Positions 27,824 through 40,100 of a stretch of 64,000 nt of DNA are shown piece by piece. The DNA is taken from the NCBI RefSeq assembly GCF_009829925.1, contig NZ_SNVJ01000010.1, forward strand, positions 97,207 through 161,206, read 5' to 3'. Position 1 is the first letter of the stretch, and every line of letters starts with the position of its first letter. The DNA comes from Teichococcus coralli. Lineage in GTDB: Bacteria; Pseudomonadota; Alphaproteobacteria; Acetobacterales; Acetobacteraceae. The notes beneath the pieces are model-generated. The model ran no database searches, was not told the origin of the DNA, and saw nothing but the letters and a program-made list of their open reading frames with translations. The position numbers and the translations under genes were made by a program.

Positions 27824-28716
27824 TTCGGCGCGTTGGTCGGGTTGAGCGGCGCCTCCTTCACGGCATTGTCCTGCAAGCCCCATTTGTGCACGATCTTGCC
27901 GTAGGTGCCGTCGGCGATCAGGTGGTTGACCGCCGCCTGCAACGGCTTCGCCATCTCCGAGCCCTTCGGCAGGGCGATGCCGATGTAGCTGGTGTCGGTG
28001 TAGTGGCCGACCACCTTGGCGCGGCCCTTGGTCTGCGCGACGAAGTAGCTGACGGCGGTGGAGCCGAGCCAGAACAGGTCCGCCCGGCCGCTCATCATCG
28101 CCTCCGCCGCGCCGTTGCCGTCGTTGAAGGCCAGCGCGTTGATCGGCTTCTTGCCGGCGGCGGCGCATTTCGGCTGGTGCTCGTCGGCGAAGACCATCTC
28201 GCGCGAGCCCCGCGTGGTGGCGACCGTGCGTCCGCAGAGGTCGTCGAGGCTCTCGACCTTCACCGGGTTCTCCGCCTTGGCGGCGAAGAGCTCGTTGCCG
28301 GTCAGCGTGCCGATCATGTCCACCACCTTCTCGCGCACCACCGTCACGCCCATCTGGCCCGTGGCGGCGTCGAAGCGCTTGGCCTGCAGGCCGGGGATGA
28401 GGGAGTCGAAGGTGGTCGGCCGCAGCTCCAGCTCCAGGCCGAGCGCCTGGGTGGCGGCGCGCAGGATGTCGATCTCCCATCCGGCGATCTCGCCCTGCGC
28501 GTCGCGGAAGTCGTCCGGCGGCGAGCCGAGCGCCACCGCGACGGTGAGCGTCTTGGGCGCCCCGTCCGGCAGCATCTTCACGAGGTCCGGCTGCGGCTTC
28601 TCGGCGAGCGCCGGGTCGGCGGCGGCCCGCGCCCCGGCCGGCGCGAGCATGCCGGCGAGGAGCAGGGCCAGGGTTGGGGCGAAGGCGGCGCGCAGGCCGC
28701 GGACGGGCTTGGGCAT
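27820..28716 (-). CDS. Polar amino acid-type ABC transporter substrate-binding protein
   Basis: A 298-residue type-2 periplasmic binding protein (SBP_bac_3) with an N-terminal signal peptide ending near ARAAAD. Family segments are [45 protein letters not shown] and [17 protein letters not shown]. The last two lobes carry [32 protein letters not shown]. It lies 4 bases downstream of the FMN monooxygenase gene, so the ligand is probably taken up as a substrate or precursor for that enzyme. Confidence 0.92.
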   Translation of the reverse strand: MPKPVRGLRAAFAPTLALLLAGMLAPAGARAAADPALAEKPQPDLVKMLPDGAPKTLTVAVALGSPPDDFRDAQGEIAGWEIDILRAATQALGLELELRPTTFDSLIPGLQAKRFDAATGQMGVTVVREKVVDMIGTLTGNELFAAKAENPVKVESLDDLCGRTVATTRGSREMVFADEHQPKCAAAGKKPINALAFNDGNGAAEAMMSGRADLFWLGSTAVSYFVAQTKGRAKVVGHYTDTSYIGIALPKGSEMAKPLQAAVNHLIADGTYGKIVHKWGLQDNAVKEAPLNPTNAPK

Positions 28717-28720
28717 GGCG

Positions 28721-30091
28721 TCAGGCTCCGACGGGAAGGGAGGACTTGGCGAAGGCGCCGCGGCTGCGGAAGGGCGGCCTCGGCAGGCCGAGGCCGCCGC
28801 GCAACGTGCCGTCGCCCAGGTACTCGGTGCGGGCCAGGCCGCGGCGCTGCAGCTCGGGCACCAGCCACTCGAAGGCCTCGATGGCCGGCTCGGGCAGGAA
28901 GGCGGGCATGATGTTCCAGCCGTCGCAGCAGCCGTTCTCGAACCATTCCTGCATCAGGTCGGCCACGTCGGCGGCGGTGCCGACGGCGATGTTGTGCCCG
29001 GAGGCGCCGGCCTGGATCTGGTAGAGCCTGCGGATGGTCATGCCGGGCTGCCGCCCCAGGCGGATCAGCGCCTCATGCCCGCTCTTCACCGCGTTGCTGC
29101 GCGCCAGCGGCTCCGGCAATGGCCCATCCGGGTCGAGGCCGGAAAGGTCGCCATAGGTTTCCGCCAGCATCGGCAGGCCGAGGCAGGGATGCACCCGCTC
29201 CTGCAGCTGGTCGAAGCGGTCCTGCGCCTCCTGCCGGGTGCGGCCGAGGACGGGCAGGATGCCCGGCATCACCAGCATCTGCTCCGTGTCCCGCCCGGCG
29301 GCGGCGGCGTGACTCTTGACGCTGGCATAGAAGGCGCTGGCGCTCTCGCGCGTCTTCTGCGCGGTGTAGATCAGGTCGGCGATGCGCGAGCCGAGGTTCT
29401 GCCCCGGGCCGGAGGAGCCGGCCTGGGCGATCACCGGATAGCCCTGGATGGGCCGCGCCACGTTCAGCGGCCCCTTCACCGTGAAATGCCGCCCGCGATA
29501 GTTCAGCGTGTGCAGCTTCGCCGGGTCGAAGTAGTGGCCGCTCGCCTTGTCCCGGATGAAGGCGTCGTCCTCCCAGCTGTCCCACAGGCCGAAGACGACG
29601 TCGACGAACTCCTCCGCCCGCTCGTAGCGGCTGTCGTGCTCCAGCAGGCGCTCGGCGCCGAAGTTGTGCGCCTCCTGCTCGCTCCAGGAGGTGACGACGT
29701 TCCACGCCACCCGCCCGCACGTGACGTAGTCCAGCGAGGCGAACTTGCGGGCGATGTGGTAGGGCTCGTTGAAGGTCGTCGAGGCGCTGGCGACGAAGCC
29801 CAGCCGCTCGGTGACGGCGGCGAGCGCGCCGATCAGCGTCAGCGGCTCGAAGACGTCGATGCGCGCGTTGTAGGAGAGTTCCTCGTCGCTCTTGGCCGAG
29901 TGCCGCACGGCGATGCCGTCGGCCCAGAACATGAAGTTGAAGCGCGCGCGCTCGGCCGCCTGGGCCATCCGCATCCAGAGCCGGATGTCCGTGCAGGCGT
30001 CGGTCAGGGCCTGGGGCATGCGCCAGCCGGCGGCATGCGCGCCGTTGGCGACGATGTTCAGCCCGAGCCGCATGAAGCGAGGAGCGGCCAT
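28721..30091 (-). CDS. FMN-dependent monooxygenase, NtaA/SnaA/DszA (luciferase-like) family
   Basis: About 456 residues with the two-component flavin monooxygenase signature: FWADGIAVRHS, LTLIGALAAVTERLGFVASAST, FNEPYHIARKFASLDYVTCGRVAWNVVTS, YERAEEFVDVVFGLWDSWEDDAF and GYPVIAQAGSSGPGQNLGSRIADLIYTA. Such enzymes use FMNH2 from a separate reductase (not in the window) to oxidise thioethers, aminopolycarboxylates or sulfur heterocycles. The chosen ATG is at 30091; an internal ATG at 30073 is possible. It heads the operon with the amino acid ABC transporter, an arrangement resembling Bacillus ytm-type operons for modified cysteines. That comparison suggests S-alkyl amino acids, but this is inference. 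Confidence 0.9.
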   Translation of the reverse strand: MAAPRFMRLGLNIVANGAHAAGWRMPQALTDACTDIRLWMRMAQAAERARFNFMFWADGIAVRHSAKSDEELSYNARIDVFEPLTLIGALAAVTERLGFVASASTTFNEPYHIARKFASLDYVTCGRVAWNVVTSWSEQEAHNFGAERLLEHDSRYERAEEFVDVVFGLWDSWEDDAFIRDKASGHYFDPAKLHTLNYRGRHFTVKGPLNVARPIQGYPVIAQAGSSGPGQNLGSRIADLIYTAQKTRESASAFYASVKSHAAAAGRDTEQMLVMPGILPVLGRTRQEAQDRFDQLQERVHPCLGLPMLAETYGDLSGLDPDGPLPEPLARSNAVKSGHEALIRLGRQPGMTIRRLYQIQAGASGHNIAVGTAADVADLMQEWFENGCCDGWNIMPAFLPEPAIEAFEWLVPELQRRGLARTEYLGDGTLRGGLGLPRPPFRSRGAFAKSSLPVGA

Positions 30092-30289
30092 CCTCAGGCC
30101 CGCCCGGCTGCGCCAGGGGCGGCGGCGTGGGGCACAGTGCGAGGTGATCTCATGGCATCCCGACCTTGCTGGTGGTGACGCCGCGCGGCGGGGTTCCTGT
30201 CCCGCCATGGACGGTGGCAGGGCGTGACAAAGCCGTCAAAGCACTTATTCTCCCCGACTTCATTCCATGTGGTTATGGGTAGCCCGGCG

Positions 30290-31189
30290 ATGAACCTGCG
30301 CCAATGCGAGGTCTTCCGCGCGGTGATGGAAGCGGGCACGGTGACGGCGGCGGCCGAGCGGCTGCACGTCACCCAGCCGGCCGTCAGCAAGGTGCTGGCG
30401 CAGCTCGAACGCGAGCTCGGCTTCCGCATCTTCCTACGCGAGCGGCAGCGGCTGCTGCCCACGCCGGAGGCCCAGGCGCTCTATGGCGAGGTGCGGCGCG
30501 CCTTCATCGGCCTGGACCACCTGACGCGCTTCGCCCGCGACCTGCACGCCCTGCGCAAGGGCCACCTGGTGGTCACCGCGAGCCATGCGGTGAGCAGCGA
30601 GCACCTGCCCGGCATCGCCGCCGCCTTCCTGCGCCGCCATCCCGGCCTTTCCCTGTCGCTGCAGACGATGGACAGCCCCGGCGTGGCCCAGGCGGTGGCC
30701 AGCGGCCGCGCCGACCTTGGCCTGGCGCAGTTCGAGACCCCCACGCCCGGCGTGCGGCGGGAGCGGCTCTGCACGAGCGAGGCGGTCTGCGTCATCCCGC
30801 CGGGCCATCCGCTGGCGCGGCGCTCCGTGGTGCGCCCGGCCGACCTGCATGGCGAGCCCTTTGTGGCCCTTGCGGCGGTGAACCGGCTGCGCGTGCGGCT
30901 CGATGCGCTGCTGCAGGAGCATGGGGCGGTGCCCCGCATCCAGGTGGACACGCCGCTGGCCAGCACCGCCTGCGGCCTGGTGGCGCAAGGGGTCGGGCTC
31001 TGCATCCTGGACCGCCTCAGCGCGGAGGCGAACCTCCGGCACCGCCTCGTCCTCCGCCCGTTCCAGCCGGCTTTGGCAGAAGACCTGCTGCTGCTCGTCC
31101 CCAGCCGCGCCCCGCTCTCCAACCTTGCCTCCGCCTTCGCGCAGATGCTGCGGGAGCGGTTCGGCGCGGGCGCCGGGCTGCCTGCTTGA
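30290..31189 (+). CDS. LysR-family transcriptional regulator
   Basis: A 299-residue LysR protein. The winged helix is [25 protein letters not shown] through [23 protein letters not shown]. The effector domain includes [28 protein letters not shown] and [21 protein letters not shown], resembling CysB/MetR-type regulators more than the other two LysR proteins here. The ATG at 30290 gives the conventional N-terminus. It is divergent from the monooxygenase/ABC operon across a ~200-base gap and is its likely regulator. Confidence 0.93.
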   Translation: MNLRQCEVFRAVMEAGTVTAAAERLHVTQPAVSKVLAQLERELGFRIFLRERQRLLPTPEAQALYGEVRRAFIGLDHLTRFARDLHALRKGHLVVTASHAVSSEHLPGIAAAFLRRHPGLSLSLQTMDSPGVAQAVASGRADLGLAQFETPTPGVRRERLCTSEAVCVIPPGHPLARRSVVRPADLHGEPFVALAAVNRLRVRLDALLQEHGAVPRIQVDTPLASTACGLVAQGVGLCILDRLSAEANLRHRLVLRPFQPALAEDLLLLVPSRAPLSNLASAFAQMLRERFGAGAGLPA

Positions 31190-31250
31190 AAGCGGCGGCA
31201 ACGCTTTGCATATCGCTCGCGGAACTGCATCCGAGCCTTGGAGGGCGACC

Positions 31251-33086
<1,836 letters not shown>

Positions 33087-33092
33087 GGGAAA

Positions 33093-33191
33093 AAGGCTGG
33101 GGAAAGGAATTCCCCCAGACCCCCATCTTTTTTTCTGCCGCCTCGAAGAAAGAAGATGGGGGGCTCGGGGGAATTCCTTCCCCCCGACCTT
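33093..33191. repeat. Long imperfect palindrome, repeat family copy A
   Basis: About 45-base arms (33093-33136 and 33145-33191) pair around a short loop. The left arm carries GGAATTCCCCCAGACCCCCA followed by a T run. The right arm carries AGAAGATGGGGGG followed by GGGGGAATTCCTTCCCCCC. It fills the gap between convergent htpG and alpha-glucosidase genes. With A/T runs at the centre and flanks it would act as a bidirectional terminator. Related copies are at 35618-35749 and 59760-59860. Confidence 0.7.
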
Positions 33192-33192
33192 C

Positions 33193-34773
33193 CTACGACA
33201 GTTCCACGATCACGCCCTCTTCCGGGCCGAGCAGCCCGTCAAACGGACCTTCGCGGCGATCCAGCCCGGTGGAGAGCAGCAGCCGCACCCCCTCCGGCAA
33301 GGCCACGCGCTGCGGCGCCTTGCCGAAGTTCAGCGCCACCAGCAACGGCGCCTCGCCCTCGGCATGCCGGCTATAGGCGAAAACATCGCCCTCCACATGG
33401 GCCTCCTCGTAGCGCCCGACGCCGAGCGCCCGCCTTCCCTGCCGCAGCGCGATCAGCCGCCGGTAGAGTGTGAGAATCGAGCGCTCGTCCCGTGCCAGTC
33501 CCGCGACGTTGCGCGCGGCGTGGTCGGGGTTGATCGGCAGCCAAGGCTCGCCGGTGGTGAAGCCCGCCTTGGCCGAGCCATCCCAGGGCATCGGCGTGCG
33601 CGCGGGGTCGCGCCCGAAGCCGAGCCCCGGTTCGTTCTTCTCCCAGGGGTCCTGCACGCGGTCCGGTGCGATCGGCACGTTCTCCAGCCCGAGTTCGTCG
33701 CCGTAGTAGAGGGTGGGCGTCCCACGCAGCGTCAGCAGCAGCATCGCGGCCAGCCGTGCGCCCGCGGCGCCGACGCGGGTGGCGATGCGCTTCTGGTCAT
33801 GGTTGGAGAGCACCCAGTTCGGCCAGCCGCCTTCCGGCAGCGCCGCCTCGTACTCCGCCACGACGCGCGCGATCTCCCGTGCGTTCCACGCGGCAAAGAC
33901 AAGCTGGAAGTTGAAGGGCAGGTGGGCCCCGCGCATGTCGCGGCCGTAATAGGCAACCAGACGCTCCAGCGGCAGGTAGATCTCGCCGATCAGCAGCCGC
34001 TCGGGATAGGCATCCAGCACGCCGCGCATTTCCGTCACGACGTCATGGATCTCGGGCCGGTCGGCGGAGTAGCGCTGCAGCAGGCGGTCGATGCCGGCCT
34101 GGTGCGGCTGCCAGGCGAGATTCGGCGGATTGTCGCGGAACTGCTCGTCCTTGATCAGCAGCCAGATCACGTCCACCCGAAAGCCGTCCACGCCGCGGCC
34201 GAGCCAGAAGCGCAGCACGTCCAGCATGGCGCGGCGGACCTCGGGGTTGCGCCAGTTGAGGTCGGGCTGTTCCTTCAGGAAGGCATGGTAGTAGTACTGG
34301 CCGGTGGCCTCGTCGAAGGTCCAGCCGCTGCCGCCGAAATTGGCGAGCCAGTTGTTGGGCGGGCCGCCATCGGCGGCCGGGTCGCGCCAGAGGTACCAGT
34401 CGCGCTTCGGGTTGTGGCGTGAGGCGCGGCTCTCGCGGAACCAGGGATGCTGGTCCGAGGTGTGGTTGGGCACGAAATCGAGGATCACCTTCAGCCCGCG
34501 CGCATGCGCCTCCTCAAGCAGGCGGTCGAAATCCGCCAGGGTGCCGAAAATAGGGCTGATGCCGCAGTAGTCGGCGATGTCGTAGCCGAAATCCGCCATC
34601 GGCGAGGGGTAGATCGGAGAGATCCAGAGCGCATCGACGCCAAGCCAGGCGAGGTGGTCCAGCCGGCGGCGGATGCCTTCCAGATCGCCGATGCCGTCGC
34701 CGTTGCTGTCTTGGAAGGAGCGCGGATAGATCTGGTAAACAATGCCATGCTGCCACCAGAGCGTGTCGGACAT
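33193..34773 (-). CDS. Alpha-glucosidase, glycoside hydrolase family 13
   Basis: A 526-residue GH13 enzyme. Conserved regions: QDSNGDGIGDLEGIRRRLDH, DFVPNHTS (region I), GFRVDV with nucleophile D201 (region II), LIGEIYL with acid/base E264 (region III) and LSNHD with D326 (region IV). PMADFGYDIADY and GLENVPIAPDRVQDPWEK are typical of alpha-glucosidase/oligo-1,6-glucosidase. No signal peptide is present, so it probably cleaves maltose-type oligosaccharides in the cytoplasm. The ATG at 34773 has GGAG 9 bases upstream. A decayed GH13 gene lies divergently next to it. Confidence 0.93.
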   Translation of the reverse strand: MSDTLWWQHGIVYQIYPRSFQDSNGDGIGDLEGIRRRLDHLAWLGVDALWISPIYPSPMADFGYDIADYCGISPIFGTLADFDRLLEEAHARGLKVILDFVPNHTSDQHPWFRESRASRHNPKRDWYLWRDPAADGGPPNNWLANFGGSGWTFDEATGQYYYHAFLKEQPDLNWRNPEVRRAMLDVLRFWLGRGVDGFRVDVIWLLIKDEQFRDNPPNLAWQPHQAGIDRLLQRYSADRPEIHDVVTEMRGVLDAYPERLLIGEIYLPLERLVAYYGRDMRGAHLPFNFQLVFAAWNAREIARVVAEYEAALPEGGWPNWVLSNHDQKRIATRVGAAGARLAAMLLLTLRGTPTLYYGDELGLENVPIAPDRVQDPWEKNEPGLGFGRDPARTPMPWDGSAKAGFTTGEPWLPINPDHAARNVAGLARDERSILTLYRRLIALRQGRRALGVGRYEEAHVEGDVFAYSRHAEGEAPLLVALNFGKAPQRVALPEGVRLLLSTGLDRREGPFDGLLGPEEGVIVELS

Positions 34774-34990
34774 GAGGGGTCTCCGCCTGCAGTCTTGCGT
34801 CGCGTGAACGACCGCCGCCCCATCGGCGGGCCGCCGGCACCGCATCAGGAACCCGGCTCGGCTGAGCGGGTTTCCTGGCAATGGGCAGCGCCTCCGCTGC
34901 CGCGCAACCGGTAAGGCAGCAAAGCATCATGTGCGCGACGAGAGCAGCCCGGCCACCCGCCCATTCCTTCCCCGGCAAGGATCCCGTGAA

Positions 34991-35615
34991 CATGGCTCCC
35001 GGCGGCGAATGGTGGCGGCAGGCGGCCATCTAGCAGACCCTGCTTCCCTCCTTCAGGACAGCGACGGAGACGGGTTTGGCGACCTGCCAGGCATCCTCCG
35101 ACGGCTCGACCATCTCGCCTGGCTCGGTGTCAATGCCATCTGGCTCTCCCCCTCTTCTATCCCACGCCGCGGCGTGACTGCGGCGATGAGATCAGCCGCG
35201 ACCCCGAGCGTTCGCCGATGCGCTGGCATCCGGATGAACCTCATGCCGGCTTCACCACCGGTGAGCCCTGGCTGCCGATCGGCCCCGATGCCGAAACGCT
35301 GAACCTGTCCACGCAGCGCGCCAACTCATGTTCCATCCCCACCTTCTTCCGCGCCTTGCTGGCACTGCGGCACCGGGATCCGGCGCTCCGCAGCGTGGCC
35401 CCTGCCCCGCTGCGCAACACCGCGCAGGTTGTCGCCCTCCGTGGCGGCGCCCCTCCCCACCGCCCCCTGCTCGTCGCGCTCGATCTCAGCGATGCGCCTC
35501 AGGTGCTTGAGGGGATCGGTGCCGGGAAGGTGCTGCTCTCGCCGCATCTCGACCGGCACGGCGCCCACATCGCGGGCGATCCGCACCTCCGCCCCGACGA
35601 AGGGCTGGTGCTTGT
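34991..35615 (+). pseudogene. Glycoside hydrolase family 13 pseudogene with large internal deletion
   Basis: The 5' part reads MAPGGEWWRQAAI, then an in-frame TAG (35032) where GH13 has Tyr, then a frame change into QDSDGDGFGDLPGILRRLDH and GVNAIWLSP. After a further shift it jumps at about 35,163-35,176 straight to the domain-B/C junction (DEISRDPERSPMRWHPDEPH, AGFTTGEPWLPIG). It then continues through a C-terminal domain ending near LVLVEKS. Compared with the intact neighbour, roughly 320 codons, including all three catalytic acids, are gone. A perfect 14-bp palindrome CACGCCGCGGCGTG sits at the deletion joint. It is a paralogue rather than a copy of the neighbour. Confidence 0.82.
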
Positions 35616-35617
35616 GG

Positions 35618-35749
35618 AAAAAAGCGGCCAGGAAATGAATTTCCCTGCCCCCATCTTCATCCTCTATCCGTCTGAGGCAGCACTTTCCGCCTGTCGAGCA
35701 ATTCGAAGAAGGGAGATGGGGGCCTGGGAGAATTCGTTCTCCCAGCCTT
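35618..35749. repeat. Long imperfect palindrome, repeat family copy B
   Basis: The left arm (35618-35660: AAAAAAGCGGCCAGGAAATG, then AATTTCCCTGCCCCCATCTTC) and the right arm (35704-35749: GAAGAAGGGAGATGGGGGCC, then TGGGAGAATTCG and TTCTCCCAGCC) pair imperfectly around a ~43-base loop. It is the most diverged of the three copies. It lies between the GH13 pseudogene and the nuclease gene, and would insulate the latter from upstream transcription. Confidence 0.6.
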
Positions 35750-35826
35750 GCTCCTTGGCTTGCCTTCCGCTCCCGCCTGCCGCATCCCTCTCCCTGGAGT
35801 ATCTTTTTCCCTTTGCCGAACCTTCC

Positions 35827-37107
35827 GTGACCAGCTTCCGCTTCCTGCACGCTGCCGACCTGCATCTCGACAGCCCCCTCCGTGGCCTTGACGTCGATCT
35901 TGACGCACCGGCCCAGCGCATCCGCCAGGCCAGCCGCCAGGCGCTGGCCAACCTGGTCGAGCTTGCCATTGCCGAGGCGGTGGATTTCGTCGTGATCGCC
36001 GGCGATCTCTACGACGGTGACTGGCAGGACTTCCGCACCGGGCAGGTGCTGATCGCTGCGCTGGGGCGGCTCACGCGGGCGGGAATTCGCGTCATCGCGA
36101 TCCGTGGCAACCACGATGCAGAGAGCGTGCTGACGCGCAACCTGCGCCTGCCGGATGGCGCCACCCTGCTCTCGGCCCGCACGCCCGAGACTGCGCGACT
36201 GCCGGAGATCGGCGTTGCCGTGCATGGGCAAAGCTTCGCCACGCGCGACGTGCAGGACAACCTGGCGCGCGGCTACCCCGCGCCTCTTCCCGGTTTCTTC
36301 AACCTCGGCCTGCTGCACACCGCCGCCACCGGCCGCCCCGGCCATGCCAGCTACGCGCCCTGCACCGTCGAGCAGCTGGCAGGGCACGGGTATGACTACT
36401 GGGCGCTCGGCCACATCCACACGCGGGAAGAAGTGCTGCGCAATCCCTGGATCGTCTTTCCCGGCAACATCCAGGGCCGCCATGTCAATGAGCCCGGCGC
36501 CAAGGGCGCCACGCTGGTCACAGTGCGGGATGGCCGGGTGGCGGAGGTTGCCCATCGTGTGCTCGACACCGTCCGCTGGCAGCGCCTCGCAGTGGATTGC
36601 CGCGGCGCGGCTGACCTGGAGCAGGCGCTGGAGCGCGTCCGCAATGCACTCGGCGCCGCATTGGACGACACGAGCGGGCGCCTTCTGGCGCTGCGCCTGA
36701 CGCTGGAAGGCGATTGCGCCGCGCATGCCGCGCTGGCCAGGGATCCGCTCGGCACACGCGAGCGGGTGCGCGCCGCCGGGCTCGAGGTCGCGGAAGAGGG
36801 AGCCTTCTGGATCGAGGCGGTGCGCGTCGGCACCCGTCCCTTGGCCGGACCCACCGTGCGCGGCTTGGCGGATGATGCCGCCGGCCGCCTGCTCGGCGCC
36901 ATCGAAGCCATGTCCGACGGCACCGACCATGCGGCGTTGGCCGAGGCGGTGCAGGCCTATGCCGCCACGTTGCTGGACCGCGCCGGTGGCCTGCGGGAAG
37001 CGCTGGGTGCGGAGCATCCCGCCGTGCTGGCCGCGGAAGGCCGCCTGTCGCCCAAACTCCTGCGGCGTGCCCGCCAGCTCCTGCTCAGCCGCCTGAACCC
37101 GGATTGA
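35827..37107 (+). CDS. DNA repair exonuclease, SbcD/Mre11-like (YhaO type)
   Basis: A 426-residue metallophosphoesterase. Motifs I-V of the Mre11/SbcD fold are seen: LHAADLHLDSP, VIAGDLYDGDW, AIRGNHDAES, LLHTAAT, and YWALGHIHTRE with FPGNIQGRHVNEPGAKGA. The start is set at GTG 35827 because homology begins immediately (TSFRFLHAADLH) and the sequence upstream belongs to the repeat and pseudogene. The downstream SMC-like ATPase begins 3 bases after its stop. It is probably a Mn2+-dependent nuclease working with that ATPase on broken DNA ends. The length and partner fit YhaO/YhaN more than classical SbcDC. Confidence 0.88.
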   Translation: MTSFRFLHAADLHLDSPLRGLDVDLDAPAQRIRQASRQALANLVELAIAEAVDFVVIAGDLYDGDWQDFRTGQVLIAALGRLTRAGIRVIAIRGNHDAESVLTRNLRLPDGATLLSARTPETARLPEIGVAVHGQSFATRDVQDNLARGYPAPLPGFFNLGLLHTAATGRPGHASYAPCTVEQLAGHGYDYWALGHIHTREEVLRNPWIVFPGNIQGRHVNEPGAKGATLVTVRDGRVAEVAHRVLDTVRWQRLAVDCRGAADLEQALERVRNALGAALDDTSGRLLALRLTLEGDCAAHAALARDPLGTRERVRAAGLEVAEEGAFWIEAVRVGTRPLAGPTVRGLADDAAGRLLGAIEAMSDGTDHAALAEAVQAYAATLLDRAGGLREALGAEHPAVLAAEGRLSPKLLRRARQLLLSRLNPD

Positions 37108-37110
37108 ACG

Positions 37111-40100
37111 ATGCGCCTTACCCGGCTGAGCCTACGCCGCTACGGCAACTTCCAGGATACGATGCTGCGCTTCGATCCGGCGCCGCAGCGACTGAACCTG
37201 GTGCTGGCGCCGAACGGTGCCGGCAAGTCGGTGCTGCGCGGCGCGCTTGGCGATCTGCTCTTCGGTATCGGCACGCAGACGCCGATGGGCTTCCGTCACG
37301 GCTATGCAGGCATGCAGATCGGCGCCGAAGGTGTGCTGCCGGATGGCGCGCCCTTCAGCCTCACCCGCCGCAAGGGGCGCGGCAACACGCTGCTCGGCCC
37401 TGACGAGGCGCCGCTGGATGCCGCCCTCCAGGCTCGCCTGCTCGGCGGCATGGACCGCCCCCTGCTCGAACGGCTCTTTGCATTGGACACCGAACGCCTG
37501 CGCATCGGCGGCCAGGGCCTCCTCGCTTCCGGCGGCGCCTTGGCCGAGGCGCTGCTGGAAGCGGCGGGCGGGCTGCGCCCGGCGCAGCGCCTGCGGGAAG
37601 AGCTGAACGCGACGCGCGACCAGCTCGCCCCCACGCGCAAATCGGCGCAGCGCCCCTTCTATGCCGCGCTGGACCGGCTGACCGGGAGCCGCCGCGCCAT
37701 CAGGGAGCAGCTGGTGCGGCCAGAGCGTTGGCTGGACCAGGAGCGCGCGCTGGCCGCCGCGAAGGAGCGGCGGGAGGCCGCCAGCCGGGCGGCGGCGGAA
37801 GCGGCGCAGTCGCTGCACCGCCTGGAGCGCGTGCGGCGCCTGCGCCCGCTGCTGGCCCGTCGGGCTGCGGCGGCGGAGTGGCTTTGCACCCATCCCGAAG
37901 CTCCACGCCTGCCTGCCGCGTTGCGCAGCCGGTTGGTGCATGCCCGCCAGGCTGCCAGCCGGGCCGCCGAAATGCGGAACATGCTGCACCGGCGGCATGA
38001 CGAACTCGTGGCTCAGGCCGCCGCCATCGCGCCGGACGACGCTGTCCTCGCGCAGGCGGAGAGCATCGCCAGCCTGCTGGAAGCCGCTGGCGCCACTGAA
38101 AAGGCGCGGCAAGACCTGCCGGGCCTGGAAGCCGAGTTGCGGAGCCAACGAACACAGATCGACGCCTCGCTCCGCGCCCTGGGGCTGAGCGGGCCTGCCT
38201 CCCGCGCGGCAGAGGCAATCCCCGCCGCTATTTCTCTTGCCCAGGCCCGGCGGCTGCTGCGCACCTATGTCCGGCATGCGGAAGCGCTCGCCACCCTGCC
38301 CTCCGCCGTCGCCGAGCAGGAGGCTGCCCTGAACAGGGCAGAAGCGGCATTGGCCAGCCTGCCGCCGCCGCGTGACGCCGAGGTTCTGGCGGCGCTGATC
38401 AGTAGCATCGCCGCCGAGGGTGACCCGGTCAGGATGGCAGCCGCCGCAGCCCAGGCCACGGCGCAGGCGGCGGCGCGGCTGGATGCCCTTCTGGCCCGGC
38501 TCCCGGCCGCCTGGCGCGATCTCGACTGGCTCCACGCCGTGGAAGCGCCGCAGCCCAGCCTGCTGCGGCAGCGAGCCGAGCACCGCAGGGTGGCCGGGGC
38601 GGCCCATGGCGAGCAGGTGGCGGTCCTGGAGCGCTTGCAGGGGACACTCACCGCCAGCCGCCAGGAGCGCGCGCAGCTGAATCGCGAGGGCCCGCTGCCC
38701 GGGGCCGCGGTTCTGACGGCCGCCCGCGCACGCCGGGACGCGGGCTGGAACCTGATCTATCGCCGCGCCTTCAGCGGTGAGGCGCCGGATACCAGGGCGG
38801 AGCAGGCCTTCGGCGCGGAACAGCCATTGCCTCTCGCCTATGTCGCTGCCGTGGTGGAGGTGGATCGTCTGGCCGACCTCCGAAACCGGGAGGCAGAGCG
38901 CGTAAGCGCCGCCGAGCAGCTGGACCGGGCCATCCTGCAGCAGGAGGAGGGCCTGGCCACCGCGCGCATCGCCGAGGCTGCGGCACGTCGGCAGGCTGAG
39001 GCGGCCGAAGCAGCCTGGGCGGCCCTGCTGCATCCCCTGGCGCTCGCGCCGAGAACCGAAGCGCCCGAGCTGGAGCAGCTTCTTGCGCTGCGCACGGCAG
39101 CGTTGGAGGAGGCCGCCAACCTCATCCTCGCCCGCGAGGCCGAGAAGCAGCTCCTGGTGCGACAGGCCGCCGACGCCTGCCGTTTGCGGCAGGTTCTGGG
39201 CGGTCCGCGCGACAGCGATCCGGATCTGCGCGCCCTGCTCGCCGAAGCCGAGGCGCGGCAGCGCGAGACCCGCCGCACGGAAAGCGACCGCGCACGCCTG
39301 CAGGAACAGCGCGAGGCCGCGCGTGAGAGCCTCGCCGCGGCAGAGCGTGCCCTGGCCACGGCGCGGGAGCAGATGGCTGGCTGGCACGCCGACTGGAAGC
39401 CCCTGGCGGCCCGGCTCGGCCGCGCTCCGGACGAGCACCCCGAGGACAGCGCCGAAGCGCTTCGGCTATTCGAGGAGCTCGCCCCAATCGTGCGCGAGGC
39501 AGACAGGCTCGCGGAACGGATCACCGCCATCGGTGCGGAGATCGCTGCCTTCACCACCCGCTGCAGCCGTCTCGCCGAAGAACTTGGCACCGCGGCTTCG
39601 CGCGATCCGGTGGCCGCTGCGCGGGCGCTGGGCCAGCGGCTTCAGGCTGCGCGGGGCGCGGCCGAGCGGCGAACACTGCTGGCCCTGCAAGCCGAAGAGG
39701 CAGCCGCGAGCCTTGCCGCCGGCATGCGGCAAGCGGAAGCCGATGCCGCGGAGTTGCGGGCCGTCATCGCTGCCACCGGCGCGGACTCCGCCGAGGCGGC
39801 AGAAGAACGTCTCGACCTCTCCAATGCGCGGGAGCATCACGAAAACCTGCTGGCCGAGGCGCAACAGGAGATTTTCGCCGGCGGCGACGGCCTGTCTCTG
39901 GAGACACTATGCCGGGAGGTGGAGGCCCTCGCGCCTGAGATGATGGAAGCTGAACTCCTTCGGGCACGCGAGGCGCTGACGGCGCAACAGGCGGCTGCGG
40001 AGCATGCGGCCGCCGATGCGGCTCATGCGGAGGCAGCCTTGCAGGCTTTGAGCAATGAAACAGCCTTCAGCCGAGCGGTGCAGGATCAGCAGACCGCTGT

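Noticed and set aside
35218..35826. N-terminal extension that fuses GH13 sequence to the SbcD-like nuclease
   Set aside because: The frame is open by chance through the GH13 pseudogene and repeat copy B. Nuclease homology starts at GTG 35827.
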